From: Parus major
Lineage: Eukaryota; Chordata; Aves; Passeriformes; Paridae
Assembly: GCF_001522545.3 (NCBI RefSeq)
Contig: NC_031791.1
Coordinates: 6,433,220-6,497,219 of the forward strand
Length of the DNA stretch: 64,000 bases
Reading direction: 5' to 3'
A program made the position numbers and the translations under genes. Positions 11,001 through 22,895 of the stretch are shown piece by piece. The notes under the pieces are model-generated. The model saw nothing but the letters and a program-made list of their open reading frames with translations, did no database searches and was not told the DNA's origin. Each line of letters opens with the position of its first letter. Positions within the stretch are counted from its first letter, which is position 1.

Positions 11001-14000
11001 CTGGAAGGATAACTGGCAAGAGGGATAAACTGTGAGGGGAAGGCCTTCAGAGCCGCCTGCACTTGGCCCTTTCCATATGGCACTTCTGCATCTCCAGCCA
11101 TCTCTGAGCTGGGTGGCAGCTCCTGCAGCACGGGACTGGAGTGGCACCTCCAGACACAGGTACAGCCCCTCATCCCAAGGGAGATTTGGAGGCCAGTTCT
11201 GCTTTTTGATAGCCTTTGATGCTGCGAGTTCAAGCTGGCAGTGTGCTCATGGCAGGGGCAGAGCATCCCAGGGACACCCAGGGGATGTAAGGATGCACCT
11301 GCAGTGGCACCCTCCCCAAATTCTGCTTTACCACCGCCCGGCTCTGCTGCTGTCAGCTGCGCTGGGAGCTGGTGTCAAATTTTAAGAGCATCAGTCTGCG
11401 AAGGCAGCAGGGGAGGATTGAGGTGGGAGTGTGGAGCCAGCAATGTGCCTTCGTGATGGGGGGATTAGAGAGATATTTGGGTTTATTTTAGCGTCAGGCT
11501 TATTGCGGGGATTGGGAGCTTAACCTGGCAGCAGAGCAGCGCTCATGCCGCTCCAGAGCCACGTTTACAGTTCCCTATTGTCATTCCATAGTGTCATTCA
11601 TTCCCATCGGGAATCGCGACCTCCGGGCTGCTCCTGGTGAGCCACAAATGCCTCGGGGCTGGCCGGAGGAGCCGGGGATGCCAAGGCTGGCCCGGCAGCA
11701 CCCCGGGAGCCCCGAGGCTGTGCCCCGAGCTGTGCCCGCAGCCGCTGCTCCAGGCTGGGATTATTCCACTCGCGGCAGTGGCGGCGGCTGCGGGGCGAAG
11801 GAGGGAATGGCAGCGCTGGGTTTTGTATTTTAGTTTCTTTTTTCTGAAAGGGTTATATAACCTTGGGGATTCTATTAATAAAAATAATGGTTTTGAACTC
11901 TGGGAACAACCAGCCCCAGCAATGAGCAAGGAAACGCTCCAAGTTGAGAACACAGCAGTGGGGAGGAATAGTAGCCCGGGATACAGAGAGGATTCCCTGC
12001 CTGCAGCCAGATTTGTGGCATCTGCCTGTCCCTCCTGCCAGCACCTCCATCCCTGTGCCCAGGGAAGAGGAGAGAGGGTGGGAGGGGGATCGTTTCAGCC
12101 CCAGCGTGGTCTGCACCCTGTGGATGTGGTGTGGGTGGGCTCCTCTCCTCCTCCTGCAGCCGTTCCCGAGCAGCCTGAGATGAACCCCAGGCTGTATCCA
12201 GTGCAAAAGTGTGGCAGAGCAGCCGGGTGAACATCACCTGGACCCAAAGCATTGCCCTGGATGGGATCCAGAGGCTGCACGTGTTCCTCACAAGCAGGAT
12301 TTGGAAGGTGCTTGTGGTTCTCACAGGCAGCATCCCAGCAAAGCTTGTTGTCCCCATGGAATGCTCTTCGTTCCCACAGGTGGGACACCAGGGATGCTTC
12401 TGGTCCCTGTGGACGCTGATTCCACAGGGTGGGTCAGAGAGCTTAGAGGAACTGGGGTTAAAGAGACATGGCTGAGGCTCCAGAGTAAAACAGGGGGTGT
12501 TGGTGTGTGTGCAGTGTGAGTTTAGGGTCATGAGCTCATGTTCCCCCCGTCAGTCTCCAAAAGCTTTCTCTTGCAATATAGGGGCTCATTCTCTTTTTAA
12601 TCCCTAAGGAGCTGGCAAGCTATTTAAAGGGTTTTCTATAAAAATTAAGAGAGTTTGAAGCTAAGATGGCAGTTAGAGAAAACTGAGACATAACCTAAAT
12701 CAGGGCATTTGGAGGCAAAAATCCTCCCAGTCTCTGGGATGTGTTCAAGTGTCCAGTTGTTTCCCTTTAATTCCAAAATGTTCAAAACCTCATTTTTCAG
12801 GATGAACATTACTTTGGGCTTATTGTGTTTCCCCCTTTGCCGTGTGGGATCATCAACTTATTTTTCAGAAAGCCTTAACACCCCTCTCAGCAGTGGCCTG
12901 GGGTTTGGTCTGCTTTGTTTGGGACTTTATTTTTTTTTTTCCTTTGAATCTCTCTTACTTGAGTTGTCATAGCCAGACAGCCTTGTGCCAGGAACAAGCT
13001 GTCATCCTGGAACTCATATATTTAATTCCTTCCCTCTGATATTAATAACACCTTAAGATGACTAACTGGGGAAAAAAATGTAGCATTTTTCTGCTGTTTG
13101 GATGTTGGTCACTGGCTCTGAGCACTTCATTCATCTTGGGGAGTAAAACTGGAGTGGTCACCCCTCTCCTCCTGCAGGGCTCTCCTTGGGTTTAGTTTCT
13201 GGATTTGATTTGCTGAATGTCCATGACTGTGTTGTCCAAATGCTTTTCTTGACAGTTTAAGATGCAGTGGAGGTGACAAGCCCCTTCCCACAGCATCCCT
13301 TGGCTGGGAGGCCACCCTGCAGCTCTCCCTGCTCCCATCCCCTTTGGGATGTTCCTTTGGGAACAGCCTGGGCAGAATTCCTGTGCTGGCAGTGCCAGGA
13401 CACACAGGAGAGTGCACAGACACCCTGTCCTGCCCTAACCTCACTGCCAGCCATGGCAGCACCGTGCTGTGGGGACGTGGTTTCCTATCAGCATGACCTT
13501 ATTTCTATTTCTTTAAAGATGTTTTTGGTCTGGGACTTGTTCAAGGCCTGTTTTAGCTTCCCAGGGTTCCACTTACCCAGGCACAATGGTGCTTCCTGCC
13601 AGGCTGCTTACCCTCTGTGCTGGGCAGCAGCTTCCACACCTTTTTGCTCATCTAGGAAATAAAGTTCTGGATAAAATGACACAGCATGCAGTGTAAATCC
13701 CTGTAAATCCCTAGATGTGGAGTTTTATGTTGGTGTGTGTGTGGGTAGCATCCCAGGGTTGCGCTGAGCTGGTCAGAGGAAATAGGAGACAGCAGAAAAT
13801 TGGGAAAAACACCTCTTTTAGCTTAACTTCTCCATGGATTAGTGGGCCCTGCTGTCTGATATCAGAGTGGCTTGATGTTGGTTTAGGATTTTAGGTCCTG
13901 CTTGGATCATCACTCACAGGGCTCTGGGAGGTTGTGGCTGTGTCAGACATTTCATTTGGGTTTCCAGGTGCCTCAGTTTCCCCAGCAGATGAATAAATCA

Positions 14001-14425
14001 GCCCTTCCCTCACTGCTGTTTGGCAGGCTGGGGACAGCACCTTCTGCAGGTGTCACAGGACTGGGGTGACCCAGGACAGGTCCCTTGGGCCCCGATGCCA
14101 GTGGTGGCTCTGTGCTGGCTGTGGCACAGCAGGGTCCCAGCTCTCCTTGCCTCCTGCACAGCTCAGGGGTTTAGTGGGATGAGTCTGGGGGCTTTGGGAG
14201 GGTGCTTGGAACAGACTCCTCAGCCCTTCACTCCTGAGAGGGGAGAGAGAAGTGACTTGAAGGAAGAGGGGAGCAATGGGGCAGAGGAAAGCTGCTGGTC
14301 CCTGCCTGATGGAAGCTGTGTGTTTCTGGTGCTCCCAATGTCGCTGTGGTGCCCGTGCTGCAGCATCCTGGGCACAAGGAACCCCCAGTGCTGCCTGCTC
14401 ACCTTCCTCTCCTCCCCTCGTGCAG
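7930..14425 (+). other. TMEM200B: TMEM200B first intron (predicted)
   Basis: Bounded by donor GTGAGT at 7,930 and a pyrimidine-rich acceptor ending GTGCAG at 14,425. It contains no convincing coding exon. AT-rich blocks with several TAATTA-type homeodomain cores and an ATTTGCAT octamer-like word lie at about 8,866-9,215 and 9,785-9,870 and could be enhancers. The remaining open frames are short and have no protein-like features. Confidence 0.6.
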
Positions 14426-14448
14426 GAATTGCGGCTGAGCCGGAGACG

Positions 14449-15717
14449 ATGACTGCGGAGAGCGCGGAATCGAAGGGGCCCATGCGGGAACCGGAGCAGG
14501 GGGGAGCCAAGGTGCTGCCCCCCATCCCCCCGCGGCACCGGGGCCGCCGCCTGCGGCGCAAGCCCCCGACGGAGCCCCCGCTGAAGGGGCAGCTGCGCAT
14601 GCGCTCGCCAGCCGGAGCCTTCGTCATGGTGGGCATCGTGGTGGTCCTGGTGGGCATGACCATTGCCGTGGTGGGCTACTGGCCTCACCGGGGACCTGGG
14701 GGCACCGGGGCCGCTGCAGGGAACACCAGTGCGGTGGGGGACATGAGGAGGGAAGTAGCGGCCGGACGCCACGTGCCCCACAGCGAGAAGCTGAAGCTGA
14801 TCGGCCCCGTCATCATGGGCATCGGGCTCTTCATCTTCATCTGTGCCAACACCATGCTGTACGAGAACAGGGACATGGAGACCCGGCGGCTGATCCAGAA
14901 AGGGCTCTACGGCATGGCAGTGGGGCTGCCCGAGGGGCCCGGCCCCAAGGACGGGCACTGCCAGCCTGGGGACGGCCAGCCCTTCCCCAAGGCCAACGCT
15001 GAGTGTGTGGAGGGCTGTTACCAGGTGGACCTGTCCCGTCAGCCCGGCCCCGGCAGCAAGTGGTCTGACTGCTACGGCCCAAACCGGCTGCAGACCATGG
15101 CCGAGTTCCTGCAGCAGCCGGCAGCTTCCCCCGCGGCCTCTCTGCACAGCCTCCGCTCCGCCGAGCTCAACCTGAGCCTCCCGTGCCGCGCCGGAGCCGA
15201 GTCCCTCCTGTCCTCGGCCGTGGGGGCCTTGGCACTGCCCATCATCAAGCTCAACAACTGCTTGCTGGACGGAGGAAGGCGGGGTGCCGGAGGGAGGGCA
15301 GAGAGGGGCCTTGCTGAGCATCCCCCCAAAGTACCACAGCTCTCCCCGGCTCTGCTTTCCCTCGGCGCCAGCACCGCGGCCTGTGGCCAGGGTGGTGGTG
15401 GTGGCCACGTTGTTATCAGCATGGACCATGACAGCAGTCCCGGTGCACAGCTCAGCCCCAGCGTGCACCTCCACACCCCGGGACACTCCAAATCCCTGGA
15501 CCTTGGCCAGCCAGGAGTGCTTCTGGTGGCCCCCATCAAGGACCGCAAGAACCGGAGCTGGCCCCGACTGGACCACGTCAGCCTTGTGGGCTACGCCAAA
15601 CTGGAAAGTTCCGGCGAGTCCTCGGACCGGCTGCTGGAGCCCAGCGAGCCCCCAAGCCGGGGCGAGCCCCAGCCCAGCTCCTGGGTGCTGGGGATGGAGC
15701 ATGGCACACGGGTCTGA
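14449..15717 (+). CDS. TMEM200B: Transmembrane protein 200B
   Basis: A 422-codon single-exon frame. The start is the ATG 23 bases after the predicted acceptor (CTCGTGCAG at 14,417-14,425). The open frame extends upstream to 14,020, but only into intron. The product starts MTAESAESKG, has a basic Pro-rich cytoplasmic stretch (about residues 20-50), a first membrane segment at about 56-77 (VMVGIVVVLVGMTIAVVGYW) and a second at about 118-137 (LIGPVIMGIGLFIFICANTM) followed by LYENRDMETR. This two-segment core is characteristic of the TMEM200 family (DUF2371). The long C-terminal part is low complexity and ends with a WPRLDHVSLVGYAKLE block that looks like the family's conserved tail. Molecular function of the family is essentially unknown. 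From memory human TMEM200B is shorter (about 307 residues), so the C-terminal region is longer here. The next gene downstream, EPB41, is convergent. Confidence 0.9.
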   Translation: MTAESAESKGPMREPEQGGAKVLPPIPPRHRGRRLRRKPPTEPPLKGQLRMRSPAGAFVMVGIVVVLVGMTIAVVGYWPHRGPGGTGAAAGNTSAVGDMRREVAAGRHVPHSEKLKLIGPVIMGIGLFIFICANTMLYENRDMETRRLIQKGLYGMAVGLPEGPGPKDGHCQPGDGQPFPKANAECVEGCYQVDLSRQPGPGSKWSDCYGPNRLQTMAEFLQQPAASPAASLHSLRSAELNLSLPCRAGAESLLSSAVGALALPIIKLNNCLLDGGRRGAGGRAERGLAEHPPKVPQLSPALLSLGASTAACGQGGGGGHVVISMDHDSSPGAQLSPSVHLHTPGHSKSLDLGQPGVLLVAPIKDRKNRSWPRLDHVSLVGYAKLESSGESSDRLLEPSEPPSRGEPQPSSWVLGMEHGTRV

Positions 15718-16137
15718 TGTCCCTTTGGGGACTGTAATGTCCCAGCCTGTTATCCTGGCCCAGTGCCCGCCAGCCACCCCAAAACCCCACAGCAGGAGGG
15801 GTTTGGGGGCAGCATTTTTAAGCCAATGCCAAGAGGAAAGTCGTGACCCTCCGCTCCTGGGGGAGGACTCGCCTAGGGGTGGGATGTCCTTCCCAGTGGA
15901 TGCCCTTGGCCTTACAAGCCCTTCTCCTGGTGGCTTTTCTAGAGGAGTCCTCGCTTTGAGAGCCCACACAAGTCGTGGGATGGGGACATGCAGGCAGGTG
16001 AAGCCCCACCAGTCCCCACAGCACTTTATTTCAGCAGGGTTGGGGTGGGGAGATGCTTTGGGGGGTGGTGTACCCCTTGTCCAGCCTCAACCCACCCGAA
16101 AATTTGCCTGGCCAGAGCACGTAGGCCCAACAGGGCT

Positions 16138-16143
16138 ATTAAA
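16138..16143 (+). terminator. TMEM200B: TMEM200B poly(A) signal (ATTAAA)
   Basis: ATTAAA about 420 bases after the stop codon, in the only clear poly(A)-signal context downstream of the CDS on this strand. Cleavage would fall near 16,160. Variant hexamer, so moderate confidence. Confidence 0.5.
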
Positions 16144-16164
16144 TATTATCTGGATGCCATCTGG

Positions 16165-16955
16165 TCCTGCCTTGACTCCTCCTAATGCCTGTGGGATGCT
16201 TGGGAGGGGCAGCACTTGTGGCACTCGCGTCAGCTTCTGAGGCTCCTTGGTAATTTTGGGTTTACAGGACACTGAGGTTCTGTAGTTGGAAGCAAACTGC
16301 CCAGGGTGAGGGTAGAAGAGGTGATGGCTGTGTCTGCAGCAATGCTAATTAATTCAGAGCTTTTAGCATAACATGCCACGTGCCACCCTTCTCTTTCTGC
16401 CTGTGAGGGAAACTGAGGCACAGGCAGGTACCACAGCCGGCCCCTGGGCTGCCCCTGCCCCCAGGAAAGCTCTTCCCAGCCACTTTCCAGTCTCCCTTAC
16501 TGGAGGGTGATCTGGCCCTTGGTTCTGTCAGGCCTGCAGCCAGAAAAAAATGAGACAGGACCAAAATACCGCTGGATTTGTCATTTCCCCCCACTCCAGT
16601 TGAGTCACACTCACTCAGGGCTGGGCAGCAGCTGCTGAGCACAAAGCTCACCTGGGCTCACCACAAATTCCACAGCTCAAAGGAAGGTTTTATATCAAGT
16701 GATGCTTCTTTGGGGCAAATCTGAACTCTGGGAATTGGTTCTGGCCCTTCTGGGGGCCGTGGTCCCACATGTGACCACAGTGGGAATTGTGGAAAAGGTC
16801 TGAAGGGACCAAGAGCCCAGGGAAATGCTGGCCCAAGGCTGGGAGAGCTTTGGCAGCCACAGCTGGGGGCTTGGGTGAAACCAAGTCATCACAACACCAG
16901 GGCAAGGACAGAGACCTGGAGGAAGGTGAGGAGGAGGAACAGAATTCAGCAGCAG
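16165..16955. other. Convergent intergenic spacer
   Basis: Lies between the predicted 3' ends of TMEM200B (+) and EPB41 (-). No gene, repeat family or RNA was recognised in it. Confidence 0.5.
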
Positions 16956-16974
16956 GGAGAGTTTTGTTTGAAAA

Positions 16975-16980
16975 TTTATT
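16975..16980 (-). terminator. EPB41: EPB41 distal poly(A) signal (AATAAA)
   Basis: TTTATT on the + strand, i.e. AATAAA for the - strand gene, inside an AT-rich block with a G/T-rich flank (TCAAACAAAACTCTCCC in sense) just beyond it. Predicted cleavage near 16,956. Confidence 0.65.
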
Positions 16981-18790
16981 GAAAAATGCAATACAAGAAG
17001 CAATACTGAACACTTAGGTCTGCCTAAATGCTATGGCAACTTTCCCTTTGATTCGCTATGAAAATCCGAAGTAACAGCTCCCATCACTAGTTGATCTAGA
17101 AAGTTTTGCCAACTTTAAAAGTTTCTATTTTTATAAAGAGTGTAAATACCTAACCTAGACAATTCACAATTGCCTTAAAAAAAATGTACAAAGCTCCTTC
17201 ATCTTCTCAACTAATTTTTTTTTTGTAGTTTTTTTTACAAGTTTCATCTCTAAGGCTGGGACATTACTACTTCTTAAGGTAATTGTACAATCAGGAAAAT
17301 CAGCAAACCACAGTTTATTAAAACCAGAAATCAGTCAGTCCTTTGCTAACACATCTCTGTTGGTCAGGGATTGCTATTGGGCAACTGGAGCTGCTGTTCC
17401 AGTTTAATGGAGGAGAACAGGAGCTCCTTGCCTTCCTTTCTATAAAAACATTCATTCATATATAAATAGCTTCCATATAATGTATATTATACAATCAAGA
17501 CAGTCTCTGGGTGAATTTGTGGAGTGGGAAGAGCTGGGAACATTCATATAAATAGACCTTACTTAGCTGGTTTGTCCCTAGAGCTGACACAGCACACTCA
17601 GAGCCAAGGATTTTAAATCCCACAGAGGTGGGAGTGGGCAGCCCCACCACGGCCTTGGCTGAGGGTGAGAGAAGCTGCTTCTGCTTTTTTCACTTGTATC
17701 TTCTTCCCAGGCTCCTGTCCAGCTCCTGGGCTCGGGCACTGCGTTGGCAGGAGCGGGGCTGGGAACCCCTGAGGTCAGACAGCAGGTGATGGCAAAGGGC
17801 ACACGAGGCCACGACTTCTTTCAATTTCTCCAGGAGAAGCAAGAACTCAACAGGGGGAAGTGTGAAGATGGACAGCCTGCCACAATCAGCCACCCAAAAC
17901 CCAGGGACTAAGTAAAAACAGGGTTATTCTGGTCCATGGGCCCTTTAACAAGGGACACCTGCAGCCACAGCGAGCACATCCTTTGGGAAAGGAATCAGCT
18001 CTCCTGCCAGCAGATTTCTCACCCCAGAAATCCCCTGCCTGGGGGGTTCTGTCCCACTCATCGTGCCCAAGGGAACACCCAGGAACCACATTCCCCTGAA
18101 TTCTCTGACAGCCAAGTGCCTTTAAGTGCTACAGACAAACTTGATTTATCACGTTGGCTCTGCCTGGTGAAGCCCAGCAATCCTCTGGTCCACTGCTCCA
18201 CGTGCCCCTTCACTCCTCAGGTGGCTGCTGCATGTGAGAAGGAAGGACTGAGTGGCAAAAATTCAATTCCCAGAAAAAGGGCAGTGCCAGAGGGTGCCCA
18301 GCATGATGAGTGTTTAAGGCAAGCAATACCTGACTAAACAGCAGAAACACAGACCCCTTCCAGGGCCCGTGTGGCAGAAGAGTAAGGAAGGAAAGGGCTT
18401 TTCAGATAGGGATAGGAAGACTTAATCTCTGCACTCAGGACTCCCTCAACTCCCAGAGCACGATGCCCTGAGGAAGGCAGAAAGCTGAGCAGGACCCAGG
18501 GCCAGCAAGGCTCAAAGAGAGCCAAAACCCAGCAGCTCCAGCAGTCTCCAATCAATACTGACAGCTTAATTAAAAATTGCACCTGAAGCTGAGAAGCTGC
18601 AGCAGCCCCAGTGTAGCTCCAGAGCTGTTTGCAGTTAAACAGTGGAGTCCTTGCAGCCTGAGCTAAATCCACAGCTTCTGAAACACATTATTCAAATTTA
18701 AAACTGGAGAGCTTTTCTCTTTATTGCCATTTTCTTCCCATCCTGAGGAGCAGAGCACTCCCTGCCCCCTCAGCTACCACTGTACCACAC

Positions 18791-18840
18791 TATATATAGA
18801 TATATATATATATGTGTGTGTGTGTGTATAGTTATATATA
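18791..18840. repeat. TA/TG dinucleotide microsatellite in EPB41 3' UTR
   Basis: Compound TA run followed by about seven TG units and a second TA run. Confidence 0.9.
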
Positions 18841-20479
18841 CAGAGAAAAATCAAATCACAACCTCTGGTGGACTAAAGTGTTCACAAGTGTCTGGGCAGA
18901 CTCTTTACAGAGCTTGGTTGGTTTTTTGCTTTTTGAATCTTGAATTTAAATAGTGGAAGGACAAACCAGGGAAGAACATTCCCGTGAAGCTGAGAGAGCA
19001 GCAGTGGGAGCACACTCAGCCCCTGAAATTGTGTTTTTACATCACCCCCTCTGTGCTGGAGATGGCCCTGGGGGTCTGTAAGATCAGCCTCAAGATTCAG
19101 ACCATCACCCTGATATTTCATTCAAGGGGGTCATGAAGCCAAACCCAGACCCTCAGGCCAGCGTGGAGACAGAATGCCAACACTTCCCACGTGGTTTGGC
19201 TCTATCACAACCAGCAACACCTGATGCCTCCTGAAATTCCTTGTTCAGTCTCTCCAAATACAGCTGGCAGGTCTAGGAAGGATTGTCTAAAGGAGTTTAA
19301 ATTAAATGGTAGTAGGATACACGCTCTGGGAAGTGGGTAATGTGTTCAGCTTTAAATAGCACTGTGAGGGGAGGAAAAAAAACCAACCCATGACTTACCA
19401 AAAAAAAACCCTCCCTAATTTAAAAATCATGAACACAAACAAGTGAAAAACTACGACAATGACAAGCTCAGTTCCTGTGAATGCTGCACAAGGCTACCTT
19501 AATAGCATCCAGAGTCCAAACACCTTAAACACACACTTCTAAGGGCATTTTAATTTAATGGGATCTAGAAACACAAACAGGTGGGGAGCACTCGGCAGAG
19601 ACACACGGGAAGAAGGCGAGATGCTATCACAGTCCTCTTAAAGCTCTAAAATTCACAGTATAAGATACTTGAAGCAACTTCCAGTATTCCTTAAATCTAG
19701 TCAACTATTCCGATGTTTGCATAAGCTACACCACAAAACCCTACTGTGATCACACATCAGGGCTGGAAAGCAGTGGGGAGGGAGCTCAGAGCAGCCCAGG
19801 GGTTGCAGTGGGGCTGGAGCTCCCCAGAGCTACAGAAATAATCCAGAGGCAATCAGAAATGCTGCACAAAGTCTGACTCTAAAGTGACTCTCCTGAAGAA
19901 GGACACATGGCTTTGTGAAGGCGCACAGGGATCCTGCACTGGGAATGTGCAGCTCTGCTATCCCTGACGAGGCAGAGGGAATACAAGTTAAAACAGGGAG
20001 CCCTGCAGCTCTGTGAGGTGGGATTCTGTGTCTGAAGAGGCTTTGTGTGAGAGGGAATGCAAAATTGAAAACCTGTAAAAAATGTTCAGTACAGTTAGAA
20101 ATATGGCATATTTCTGTCACAATAGATATTTTAAAAAAACAAAACAACAAAACAAATCCCTATATCCAGTAGGATCCAGTGGAGTCTGGAAAAATCCCAA
20201 GTAAAACGTCAAAAGCACAACTCTTAATATATGATATGAATGTCTCTGGGTGTCAAGTCTGGAATCCGAGGTCTTTGTGCTCCAGGTAGTTTCTTGGTAG
20301 TTTTGCTGGGTTTCTTTTTCCTGGTGGTGTTGTGGGCAGGAATGTTTCCTAACAAGAGAGGAAGAGGAGAAGTTACAGCTACCAACAGCAGCGTGCTGGG
20401 AGAGGCAGGAATCTCAATGTCCCTGAAGTGGATGGGAACTGAATTCAGGTGAGTCATCACCAATGGCAAGTGAGAAGTG

Positions 20480-20815
20480 TCTGAAGGAGCTCCAGAAGAG
20501 CTGCAGAGGGACTCTGCACAAGGGCCTGGAGCACAGGGACAAAGATGCCAGAGGGCAGGGTTCAGATGGGATATTGGGAAGGAATTGTTCCCTGTAAGGG
20601 TGGTGAGCCCTGGCACAGGGTGCCCAGAGCAGCTGTGGCTGTCCCTGGATCCCTGGCAGTGCCCAAGGCCAGGCTGGACAGGGCTTGGAGCAGCCTGGGA
20701 CAGTGGGAGGTGTCCCTGGGGACAGTGGGAGGTGTCCCTGCCATGGCAGGGGTGGCACTGGATGAGCTTTATGGTCCCATCCAACCCAAACCATTCCAGG
20801 ATTCTGTGATCAGTG
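20480..20815 (+). repeat. CR1 retroposon fragment inside EPB41 3' UTR
   Basis: Sense CR1 3' part: GATGGGATATTGGGAAGGAA, GGCACAGGGTGCCCAGAGCA, CCCTGGATCCCTGGCAGTGC, ending GATTCTGTGAT. The module AGTGGGAGGTGTCCCTG is duplicated in tandem at 20,701-20,741. Confidence 0.9.
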
Positions 20816-21281
20816 GCATGGGGTAGGATGGGCCTTAAAGCACTGAGGCACAGCCAGAGCTCCTGGATTCCTTTAGCAGCTCCTTCCCAAACTGATAAAA
20901 AATGCAGAAAACAGGATTTCCAGGCAAGTCTGGTGTCCAGCTCGGGGGTTACTGTGCACTGATGTGGGCAGGTGACGTGGCACCTACAGCTGCTCCATGT
21001 GCTCCCAGCACATCACAGGTGTTTGGGAAGGCAAAGTAGCCTCAGGGCAGGAGCTGTGCAGCTTTTAACCCATTTGGGCTCATTTCCACAGGATTAGCCT
21101 GTGTGTGACTGCCTGCCTCATCAGCCTCCATGGATCCAACAGGAACAGCCTGAGCAGGACTCGGCAGAGAACAGTGATCATTTTACTCCCCCTGGCCCTG
21201 TTTACCCAAATCTCCTGTGCCATCAGACATCAGTCACCCCCTGCCCCCACCCCAGCTGGTCTCTCTACTCACACAGCCCAG

Positions 21282-21380
21282 CTACTCCTCTGCAATCTCT
21301 GTCTCCTGGTGCACAACCACTTTGGTCACCGACATGTCTGGGTGCTGCTCCTTGGCAGCCTTGATGGCCTGGGCCAGGAC
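21282..21380 (-). CDS. EPB41: EPB41 last coding exon (C-terminal domain end)
   Basis: Acceptor TGTCCTGCAG then GTC CTG in phase 0. It encodes 32 residues from VLAQAIKAAKEQHPDMS to VVVHQETEIAEE and stops at TAG (21,282-21,284). Human 4.1R ends in nearly the same way (QETEIADE, from memory). Part of the conserved C-terminal domain that binds NuMA and other partners in mammals. 99 nt including the stop. Confidence 0.95.
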   Translation of the reverse strand, partial: VLAQAIKAAKEQHPDMSVTKVVVHQETEIAEE

Positions 21381-21539
21381 CTGCAGGACAGCAGGGCAGG
21401 GTTAGAGCGAGTCAGAGCACAGCACCCACCACCCCCGAGGGCACCACAACCTTCTGACCCCAGGGGTAAAAAAGGAAAGGGGATGCACTTGATAGAATTA
21501 CAGAAGATGCCAAGTTGGGAGGGAGACACAGGGTTCTCA

Positions 21540-21860
21540 TGCAGCCCATCCCAGCCCTGCCCAGACCCCCAGCACCCCCAGCCTGGGCATCCCTGCAGCT
21601 CTGTGCCCATTCCCTGGGGAGCCTGGGCAGTGCCAGCACCTCTGGGGGAAGAACCTTTCCCTAAATCCAGCCTGAGCCTCGTCTCTCACAGGGAGCAGAG
21701 ATGGGAGCTGCCCCTGGCAGGAGCTGCAGCCCCTGCTGAGCTCTGCCCTCGTGTCCTCTGCTCCAGCTGAACACACCAGGTGCCCCCAGCCACACCCTCT
21801 GGCCCCTCCTGATCCTTCACCATCCCCACAGCCTCCTCTGGCATCTCTCCAATTGTTTTA
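21540..21860 (-). repeat. CR1 retroposon fragment
   Basis: Antisense CR1 body (CCCAGCCTGGGCATCCCTGC, CATTCCCTGGGGAGCCTGGG, CTAAATCCAGCCTGAGCCTC) into a fading 5' part. Confidence 0.85.
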
Positions 21861-22519
21861 GGTCTTAAATTATGACACCCAACACTGCCCCCAGGACTTC
21901 AGCCACACACTTTGGTGACTTTTGGTGCTATTACATTATCTCTGAAAGTAAAAGCACTGTCTGAAGAATAACCCCCATCTCTCCACTGCACCATGGCAGA
22001 AGATGGATGAGAGCAATTTAGCATAACCTGCTTATTCTTCCAGCAAGTGTGATAGGCACATTTCAGACATCTCAGACATTTTCTGTTGGAGTTAATAAAC
22101 CAGATCTTGTCAAAAGAGTATTTGCCACCCCCACGATACCTGCGACTAGATATAAATTCAAAGTATAATTCTCTGATGACAAAATCATCACTTCCAACAC
22201 ATGGAAGAGGCCAATGAGGCTGAGTCATCAGAAAGGTTTCATACAAAGCCAAAGAGATGTAACACAGGTGCTGAGTGCTCTGAAATGACTTCTGGCACTA
22301 CAGAGCAGCAACAGCACTTCCAAGTTCTGGGAAATGAATGCAGATCAGCCAGATGTCAAGGAGAACTTTTATTTCACATTTTTATGGATTTATTTTTAAA
22401 AAAGCCTACAACTATCCAAAACAATTCTGGAATCAAAACTTTGCTGCAAACATCAGTTTTAGAATAGAATTCAGCTTTCCTGGCTCAGCTGCATAATGCC
22501 AAAAGGGAATTTATTTCTG

Positions 22520-22665
22520 ATATATAATCATGGAATGGCTTGGTTGGAAATGTACCTAAAACCTCGTCCCATTCCACCCCCTGCCATGGGCAGGGACACC
22601 TTCCACTGGAGCAGGTTGCTTTAAGCCCTTTCCAGCCTGGCCTTGAACAATTACAGGGATGGAGC
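22520..22665 (-). repeat. CR1 3'-end fragment
   Basis: Antisense tail (ATCATGGAATGGCTTGGTTG) followed by CCCTGCCATGGGCAGGGACA and a CCTTGAACAATTACAGGGAT block. Confidence 0.9.
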
Positions 22666-22814
22666 TGCAGACAATTTATAAAAACATGAAGTTCTAGCTC
22701 TACCCCAGTAATATTTCCCTGGGTCATTTTTTGGTGACACTGTCTTTGAACAGGCAACCTGACTGATTTTTGCCAGCTCTAGGAAACCCTTTTGGATCAT
22801 ATCCCCACTCCCAC

Positions 22815-22895
22815 CTGGTCATGATCTACATCTGCATCTCCTGTGATGACAATCCTCTTCTCAATCCGTGTCTCTGAAATGCCACCTTTCACAGT
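22815..22895 (-). CDS. EPB41: EPB41 exon, C-terminal domain ([15 protein letters not shown])
   Basis: 81 nt, phase 0 at both ends, acceptor TTCTAG and donor CAG|GTGGGA. Encodes 27 residues, [20 protein letters not shown] through DADVDHDQ. This is one of the best conserved blocks of the 4.1 family C-terminal domain and identifies the gene securely. Confidence 0.95.

Larger units (their letters stand above)
16956..21281 (-). other. EPB41: EPB41 main 3' untranslated region
   Basis: About 4.3 kb from the stop codon to the AATAAA at 16,975-16,980. AT-rich, with alternative AATAAA-type words (for example near 17,313 and 18,718) that could give shorter ends. It carries a TA/TG microsatellite at 18,791-18,840 and a sense-inserted CR1 fragment at 20,480-20,815 (opposite strand to the gene). 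No protein-like frame seen. Confidence 0.75.
21381..22814 (-). other. EPB41: EPB41 last intron with two antisense CR1 copies
   Basis: No extra exon recognised. CR1 fragments occupy about 21,540-21,860 and 22,520-22,665, both in the direction of the gene. Confidence 0.6.

Noticed and set aside
14020..14448. 143-codon upstream extension of the TMEM200B frame
   Set aside because: Lies before the pyrimidine-rich acceptor ending at 14,425 and reads as intron; the peptide has no family likeness.
14053..15969. 638-codon open frame on the - strand over TMEM200B
   Set aside because: GC-rich antisense shadow of the TMEM200B CDS. The + strand frame has the family's membrane segments; this one has no recognisable domain and no exon signals.
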